Of a stretch of DNA of 64,000 nt, positions 57,188 to 64,000 are shown piece after piece. This stretch comes from Chrysoperla carnea (taxonomy: Eukaryota > Arthropoda > Insecta > Neuroptera > Chrysopidae): positions 62,888,368-62,952,367 of the forward strand of contig NC_058337.1 of NCBI RefSeq assembly GCF_905475395.1. Reading direction: 5' to 3'. Below the pieces are notes generated by a model. That model saw nothing but the letters and a program-made list of their open reading frames with translations. It had not been told where the DNA came from and made no database searches. Positions within the stretch are counted from its first letter, which is position 1. Each line of letters begins with the position of its first letter. Both the position numbers and the translations under genes were made by a program.

Positions 57188-58991
57188 ACAATTTTTATAT
57201 TATTTGGTTTTTCCGTGTTTAAAGTATGCCGTCAAATTCTTTTAAAACAGATGATTATTTTGAAAAATGATGTATTTAAAAAAAAAAGTAATAATAAATT
57301 AAATGATAGAATTTATTATTTTAAACAATGATATATGTGAATTTTATTACCGGTAAATAGAGTTAGTTATAGGTAAGTAAGTTATTTAATAATAAATACC
57401 AATAAAATTGTAACAAAAGAGAAGTCAATTCTAAAATGTTTACAAAGTGACTCATTAAAAGAATGGTTTTTAATTAAATAAAACTTAACATATAACGTAT
57501 TACAAATATTTACCTTCAATTATTTTGAGTTCAATAAATTTATAGAATTTATCATTAACATTTTACAATATATTAGAAATAAACTCTAAGAATGTTTTTT
57601 CGATCAAAATTCTTTTCAAAGTATGTATACTCCAGGCATGGGCGAGTTATTTTAAGTCGAAGTCACCATTGTTATAACTTTATTGTGTGTCTCTTTATCC
57701 AAGTCCGCATTGCTCATAGAGGAGGAAGCGAGACGGATATACGACTCTTCTACCTATCTCAGTTTCTCTATTAATAGTAATGAGATAGGTAGAAAAAAAT
57801 GTTGCCTCTCTTTCTTTCTCGTAGCATTGGTTGTCACTGGTTAGGTTGTCATTGTCTTACTCGTATTTTAGTTACAGAAAAATTAAAAATTTCATCTAAA
57901 TTATTTTTGTGCATGTATGCTTCTAATTTTCTAAATTTTTGCCATGAAATAGTTGAATGAATGATATGGTTTTTTTTTTTCGATATAAGCGATTCATTCG
58001 CTTCACAGGAGAAAATTTTATTAACTAAATTCTATTTATTAAATTATAACGAGTATTAAAAAAAAGCTATATTTTTGCTATCAGTTACTGACTAAACTAT
58101 TCGGTTTACAAAAAAATTTTCATCTAATGTTTGTCAGTTATGAATCAGAGTGAGATTTTAATTGAATCTCAAAACTTCATGCCATCGAATCGAATGCCGA
58201 TATAAGATGTGTGCCTTTGAAACTATCATTTTTCGTTTGAAGCATTTTCCTTAATAAAGTTTATCTATGGAGTTTCAAGCATATGTCAACTTAAAAAAGT
58301 ACAAATTTCACCACGCCACTATACACAAAAATATACAGAGCCCACTATATACCAGCGTTACTCATTGACTCAATTTACATAAAACTGCGTTATACCACAT
58401 TGCGTTGTGTCTCAATTAGCGCTCGGCATAAGACATTAAAAAACATCGCAACTACGCTAACAATAATTTTGGTTTCAAAAAAATTGTGGTAGATTATTTG
58501 ACCTTTTTAAAAAATGCCCTTTTGGGTCAGATTTTTAGCTATCATCGGTAGAGTGCATCGTGGATGAGAACCAACGTAAAGCTAGTACTACTCTTACGAA
58601 AATTTAATAATTAGCTTTTCTACATACTAAACAAAAAATTACGGAAATCATATTAAATAATGTACACTTACTCTTTTAAATCATTCTGTACATACTGTTT
58701 AAATGTGGGAAATTTTGCATGTTAACTAATTCACGGAAAATATAGATTAATGAAGTGTTATGTAATGATAAATTTATTCAAAGAATACAAAGTACTATTT
58801 GTATGCGTTAATTTGTAAGAAAAAAAAATTGATTAACAATGAAAATAGAAATTTAATCTTAATTTTCTTAGTAGAAAACTAACCAAACCATTGTAAAAAA
58901 ATTTAGTTTGCATAGATTTGCTTATAGTTACCGAGATATTCCAAATTTTGTGTTTTAGAATGTTAAAATGACATCTAAGTCTTTGTAAATG
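57188..58991. other. No supported gene
   Basis: Around 57620-57860 the DNA is less AT-rich and contains a 12-bp-stem hairpin (listed). A 60-codon frame there has no family resemblance. The rest is AT-rich with nothing recognisable. Confidence 0.4.
57750..57792. repeat. 12-bp perfect hairpin
   Basis: CTACCTATCTCA (57750-57761) and TGAGATAGGTAG (57781-57792) with a 19-nt loop. It may mark a decayed transposon centre. Confidence 0.7.
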
Positions 58992-58995
58992 TTAA

Positions 58996-59337
58996 ACGTA
59001 AAGGGTATACAATAGAGGAGAAGGCTTCCATTACTGGCAACGTTAAAAAAGATTGTACGAGTTTTAACGCCTCTAGTGATTGGGTCCAGTCATAATCGCT
59101 CTTCATCTCCATAATTTTGTTAAAAAAGTTCTGTTAACAGAGCGTAGTTTCGATCTAAGGATCTCTGGGCCATGTGCCCAGCATGCTTTCACTGCGCCAC
59201 ACTATACTCTGTGTAATATTATCGTAACAACATGAACTGAATCTGTTGTAAATATTACAGTAGTATTTACAAGACCCAAATACCAGATAGCATTCGTACC
59301 TGTATACGCAACCTCTCCTCTATCTTATACTCTTTGG
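58996..59337. mobile_element. TIR element carrying a tRNA-like sequence, flanked by TTAA
   Basis: The left end AAAGGGTATACAATAGAGGA and the complement of the right end, AAAGAGTATAAGATAGAGGA, are inverted repeats. TTAA lies 4-5 bp outside the left match (58992-58995) and 2 bp outside the right (59338-59341). A TTAA target is used by piggyBac-type transposons, but the ends are not the canonical CCC type, so the assignment is only a suggestion. Inside lies an initiator-tRNA-Met-like sequence on the minus strand. It is also possible that this is a SINE rather than a DNA transposon. Confidence 0.6.
59135..59213 (-). tRNA. Initiator tRNA-Met-like pseudogene
   Basis: Read on the minus strand it contains TGGCGCAGTGAAAGCATGCT, an anticodon arm CTGGGCACATGGCCCAG-like with CAT anticodon, the T arm TAGATCGAAACTA and a 3' acceptor strand CTCTGTT pairing with CACAGAG. 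This is the layout of eukaryotic initiator tRNA-Met (GCGCAG...GCTGGGCCCATAACCCAGAG...GGATCGAAACC-type). It carries a 7-nt insertion (TATAGTG) between the 5' acceptor strand and the D arm, and A instead of C/T before the anticodon. It is therefore probably non-functional, or a tRNA-derived module of a mobile element. Confidence 0.7.
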
Positions 59338-59341
59338 TTAA

Positions 59342-59784
59342 TCGTATGTATTAAAAACAATGATCAGATAATAAATTTGTCATACCAGGTGCAATAGATG
59401 TGTTTATATTTATAAAAAACTTATACAATTGTTTTTGAATGAGACATTTTAATATATATCCAAAATTCGGCAATATTAAACGAATATATCAAGTGACATC
59501 TTTCTAATTTTTAAATTTATTGTTTAAATTTTCCCATTTGATCATTTACGACATCTGATGAATCATTCTACCATGTTTTTATGTTGTTTAATTGAAGGGT
59601 GGAAATTATTATAACTTTCCCTGATGTAAATTTTGTACTTTATTATTATTAATCATGTGATCAAACAAAATCACTATCATTAAGAATTCCCGTATTTTGA
59701 TTATTTGGTGCGATCTGATGATTACTTTTGGCTTTAAGATTTTATAAGCTTCTAAAATTCGAGTCTCTTTTAGTATAATACTTT
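59342..59784. other. No supported feature
   Basis: AT-rich with nothing recognisable on either strand. Confidence 0.5.
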
Positions 59785-60030
59785 TGAGAAACAAGTGAAA
59801 TTAACAAAATTTAAAAAAAAAACTGACAAATTTTTCGGACACGGAACCTTAAACTCGTACTTGAAACATATCTAAGAACACTCTCCATTAAATTACCTTT
59901 CAAACGAAACCAAAAAAAATTAAAATCGGATCATCCGTTTAGGCGCTACGCTGCCACAGACAGACAAACACACACACACACCCAGCGGTCAAAGTTATAA
60001 CACCCCTTTTTTAGGCATGGGGCTAAAAAT
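59785..60030 (+). repeat. Dispersed repeat family 2, short single-module copy
   Basis: Begins GAAACAAGTGAAATTAACAA like the long copy at 11.25 kb. It then jumps directly to the second module (CGGACACGGAACCTTAAACT, TTTAGGCGCTACGCTGCCAC, a CACACACACACAC run) and ends GTTATAACACCCCTTTTTTA. It looks like an internal-deletion derivative with a single module. Confidence 0.8.
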
Positions 60031-63000
60031 AAAATATTGTCTTATTGTAAACTTATTGATTTTTTAAAATTTGACTACTGTTTGCAATCTGTATATCAGA
60101 TAAACAAATATGTGTAAAATGAATATAAGGGCGTTCAATTTATATTCATTAATATAAATTGTAATTTACTTATTACGTTTATTCTTAATTTAAAACTATG
60201 AATACCCCAAGTAATAATTACTAACTACAATTACGCATAAAAAATTATCAAAATCATAGCATACTCAGATTGAATAAAAATTTTAAAATTTCTGTTTAAA
60301 CCTGCTTAAAAAAGGTCAGTATGCTTCCTTGAAACTTTTTTCAGTAAATCAGATACTAAACTATAGAAAAGTAGATTATGTATTTTGATGTATGCTATGT
60401 TGGATAATATTTTATGGGGAAGTTCTTGAAACAGTTACACTATCTTAAAGATAGCGTAATTAGCAAAGCTGCCATTTGCGATATGTAATTTCTTGTAGGG
60501 TAACTTTGTCCCATCTTATTTGTCGAAGCACTCAAGGGATTTCCATGGTCGATTGAGATCGCTATATTTCTGCCTCCTGAATCACAACTTCAAGGGTGGA
60601 AATTTGACAAGCCCAAAAAAATGTAATTCGATAAAAAATTCGTTTGTTTCGATAAACAAAATATTTCTACACACTCCTTGGCTTGCTCGAACAATTTAAA
60701 TTTTTTAAAAATGAACCTAAGTTCTGTAGCTACCGAGCAATGAACTGATAAAATATCTAAAAAACGTGACATTCAAAAAATATTTTTTGTATTAACTAAG
60801 CCAAAGAGTTGTTTGCATTTTAAATAAGCCAAAGATGTTTTTGTGGGTGTGTTTTCGATCATCTACCCTTAAAATTCTGTTTCAGCTGACATCAATCGGG
60901 TAAGGGAATACCTTGGGATCCAGGACTATATCGATGTAAACCAATTTAAAAATACTAGCGCTCGACAAACATTTGGTAGTTCTGGCTCTACAGAGCCCAA
61001 AAGAAAATACTCTTGTTTGATTAAAAAAATTCTCATAATTTTTATTGATATAAATTATTTCATATAAAAATTTGTAATGATTAGTAGCAATCAAGAACAT
61101 AAATTTTTGTCACATATGCGCGCTCACTGCCTGCATTCAAAGTAATAAAAATTTTTCAAGAAAACAAAAAAAAAGTTTGTGTAAAGAATGTGTAAAATGG
61201 AAAGTCGTAAAACAGGTGATTGTAATAATACTAGCATATAGATAAAACATTATTAATACTTAATAGTGACCTAATCGGAATCTTTTTTTAAATGTAAATA
61301 ATATGATTAACAATAATATTGAAATATAAACATTGTTGACGCCATTAAATGATTAAAAACTGGGATATGTTTTACTTTCAGTACTTATAAACTTTACGCT
61401 TTGTTGCTTATCAGTTTTTCAATAAAGGTAACAATTAGCTTTAGTTAATTGTTTATATTATAATACCCTGTGTATTTATTCGTTACTAATACTAATAGTA
61501 GTTTTTATGATATCGAGAGCGTATTAGCATGATACGTAGTTTAACAACTATCGGAAAAACGATAGTGGCGGATATATATGGGTGGACCACCACATATATA
61601 AAATATTATATAATTTATTATATTATAATAAATTATTAATTATACTTTTATAGGAATTTGGAATATTAAAAAATATGAGCTTTAGAAAATTCAAAAATTC
61701 CAATCCATCAAAAATTTTCTCAATGATAACAAAACACTTTAACGTTTATTTCATCTTTTAGGTGAAATATTTCAAAACTTAAAATCTTCTGATATATTTA
61801 AGTTGTACTCTTCAAGAACTAATATTTCCCAAATTTTCAGAAAATTTGAGTGGGATCACTTTCTCAGAAGGAATCGCAGGGTACATAAGCACTTGACGAG
61901 ACTATTCTGTTAAATCAAAACTAGGAACCAGAGGATCTAAATACTATAAAAAAATTGAGGGAGGGTAACTATCTAAGTAATGCCCACGTGAAAGGTATAA
62001 CATATACACAAGGTATAAGTAAATAGAATAAAATACTATAATCGTAATAAATTATACTGAAAGAATCAGAAAATGAGATAATTTTAAAAATAGAAAATTA
62101 ACATATGATCTGTTATTAAAAAAATCAAGGATATTGAATAATTCAAATTTGTGTCAGTGGAATTTTTGGCTCAAAAACCTCTGGATAACGCAAAATGAGT
62201 ATTGCTGTTTGATTTAATCGTTATTGTATTTGCACAGAATGTGTTTAAATTTCAAGCAAAAAACACAAATTTTCAGATTAATTTTTTTTTCCCAAAAAAA
62301 TATTTTCCTTAAATACGTTAAACTAATTCGTTAGGTTCTTAGCCACCTCCGTGATTTTACCCTATAGAGAAGACGTTTCCAATCCGCGTGTATACGGATC
62401 GCAAAGACCTTAAATACATTCACAAACTAATTTTGAATTTATGGAATTTAGACTTCAGTAGGTTAGATATTATGAAATAAAAACGTCGAAATATTTGTGC
62501 TGGTTTTAAAAGCGTCGATAATTGATAAACGGTATCACTGTGGATATCGGAGAGCCAAATAAAAAAATGAATGGAGAAGTTTTTAATGAGGCCGGCAAAT
62601 CATTAACAAAAGAGCAGAACGGCGACTTATGCAGACAAAAGGTCGGACGTCCCTGCTTTAGTGCAACATACGATATCAATACCTACAAAACTCAGTGTAT
62701 TCGTACTCGATGTCATTAAACAATTATAAATATGTACATAATTATACTTTAGTTTCGGTACTTCTGTGTAGTACACCTTATCACTCTTTAAACAATTACC
62801 TATTATAATTTATACATTAGTCCACAGAGAATATAATGTTTTATTTTTTATTTTTTTATTTAAGATAAAATTTATAATATTATAATATATGATGAACTAA
62901 ATTTTATTATTTATTTTATAATAGAGATTTTTTTAATATGAAAAATTTGTTACTAAATAATATTGTATAAAGTCAGTGTTCCAATTAAAATATTGCAATT

Positions 63001-63194
63001 TATTAAAAATATTAAAATGTATGAGTGTGTATGTGGTATATGTGTATAGATAGATAGAACTTTTTACAGATTATAAAATATCATAACATATTTATATGTA
63101 TTTTGTGTAATCAAAAGTATAGAATAGGTATGTGAAATTACACGAGCGTATCTTTTAAAAGGTATAAATAAATTGGGCCATAAATTTCTTTTTT
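60031..63194. other. Mostly featureless AT-rich region
   Basis: Two adjacent small hairpins lie at 61547-61600 (listed). A 65-codon plus-strand frame at 62522-62719 is less AT-rich than its surroundings (GRPCFSATYDINTYKTQCIR near its end). It could be an exon or relic, but I recognise no family and see no convincing splice context, so it is not called. No other feature supported. Confidence 0.4.
61547..61600. repeat. Two adjacent hairpins
   Basis: First: ACTATCG/CGATAGT with a 6-nt loop (61547-61566). Second: TATATATG pairs with CATATATA (61573-61600), with a further GGTG/CACC pairing inside and one bulge. Their tight spacing is unusual in this AT-rich stretch; the function is unknown. Confidence 0.6.
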
Positions 63195-63778
63195 TATCCC
63201 CGAACTAAAAAAAAAAAAGGCTGTTATAAGTTTGACCGCTATATGTGTGTGTGTGTGTGTGTGTGTGTCTGTCTGTGGCGTCGTAGCGCCTGAACGGATA
63301 AACAAGTGCGAGCTAAAGTATCCGTACCCGAAAAAACTAAAAAACTGGCGATGATCTTCAAAATTTATTCAGTTTTTTGAAACGGCATCACATATAATTT
63401 TAACATATAGATAATTACTATAATTTTAACATACAAATAATGAATAGTCAAATAAACCTGGTTCAATTTATTTCGAAAAGTGAAATGGTAAAATAATTAG
63501 GTAATTCAAAACAATAATTAAAAAGAACAAAGTCAACAAATATTTCAATTTGAATTAAAATATTTCCAAAAATTTGTCCCAAAAAATGATAGCTCTCTAA
63601 GTATCCTTTTCAACTCATCTGATGTCCTTTACCATCTCTTTGATATGGATTTAAGAAGGAATGTTATAAGTTTAAAGTGTTTATCTGTGCGTCTAAACGG
63701 TCGAACCTACTTGATTGAGAACATTTTATGGAAGTTTTCAAAAATCGGTTAACAAGGATTTTCTAAATTTCACTTGTG
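63195..63778 (-). repeat. Dispersed repeat family 2, long copy, inverted
   Basis: Minus-oriented relative of 11247-11912. It has AGGCTGTTATAAGTTTGACC, a (GT)n run at 63245-63268, GGCGTCGTAGCGCCTGAACGG, CCAAAAATTTGTCCCAAAAA, GATAGCTCTCTAAGTATCCT, AAACGGTCGAACCTACTTGA and the terminal TAAATTTCACTTGT. Both modules of the family are present in the same order when complemented. Confidence 0.85.
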
Positions 63779-64000
63779 ATAAGCTTTTATTTACCTAACT
63801 GAATTTTAAAACAGTTTAGTGATGTGCCGAATATTGTATTTTGTTCATTTGCGAATAGGAATGTTTAACTTGGTTTATCTCCAATATTCGCGATGCGAAA
63901 GAAAATGTTAACTTTCAAACGAAGCGACCGCAAATTGTTTTGTATTAACTTAATTACATATAATTTTTCATCAGCGTGAAAGAGTTCGTCATATAAGTCC
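63779..64000. other. Window end, no supported feature
   Basis: Unremarkable sequence to the window edge; nothing assigned. Confidence 0.5.

Noticed and set aside
54574-57331. Plus-strand frames with similar peptides (around 54.6, 56.9 and 57.1 kb)
   Set aside because: They are repeated copies of the same non-coding dispersed family; similarity between them reflects repeat identity, not a gene family.

Overview
The window is AT-rich eukaryotic DNA, almost certainly from an insect. It holds spliced genes with GT/AG introns, conserved insect proteins (Flower, Kelch-like Diablo, Rab geranylgeranyltransferase alpha), a short run of the insect telomere word TTAGG, and many dispersed transposon remnants. 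No bacterial operons, ribosome binding sites or CRISPR arrays are present. The species cannot be named from what is visible.

Layout. About 1-28.3 kb is a gene desert of AT-rich DNA with transposon relics. These include foldback elements at 4, 9.6, 14.2, 23.1 and 24.5 kb, a decayed LINE reverse transcriptase at 8.3 kb, and a hAT-type MITE with a perfect 8-bp target duplication at 26.6 kb. A head-to-head palindromic pair of Penelope-like retroelement 3' ends lies at 5.8-7.4 kb, each arm carrying a GIY-YIG nuclease domain and a hammerhead-like motif. About 28.3-38.6 kb is the minus-strand flower gene, with two alternative C-terminal exons. Its 6.6-kb intron contains a truncated R1-type LINE ending in TTAGG repeats and a 1.5-kb nested palindrome/tandem-repeat complex. 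Head to head with it, at 39.0-44.3 kb, is plus-strand diablo (BTB-BACK-Kelch; KLHL20 orthologue). Convergent with diablo, at 45.7-49.1 kb, is minus-strand RabGGTase alpha, which appears to lack most of the C-terminal leucine-rich repeat domain. At 50.9-53.2 kb are the first two coding exons of an unrecognised plus-strand gene that is not completed in the exons I could find. The rest (53-64 kb) is repeat-rich, with copies of two dispersed families and a TIR element carrying an initiator-tRNA-Met-like sequence.

Functionally, the three recognised genes serve membrane traffic and protein turnover. Flower is a synaptic-vesicle/plasma-membrane four-pass protein used in endocytosis and cell competition. 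Diablo is a Cullin-3 substrate adaptor. RabGGTase alpha prenylates Rab GTPases. Their neighbourhood looks like ordinary gene adjacency rather than a dedicated pathway. The most unusual DNA is structural: the Penelope palindrome with its hammerhead motifs, and the nested palindrome complex inside the flower intron. All exon boundaries were inferred by eye from splice signals and family knowledge; none was computed.
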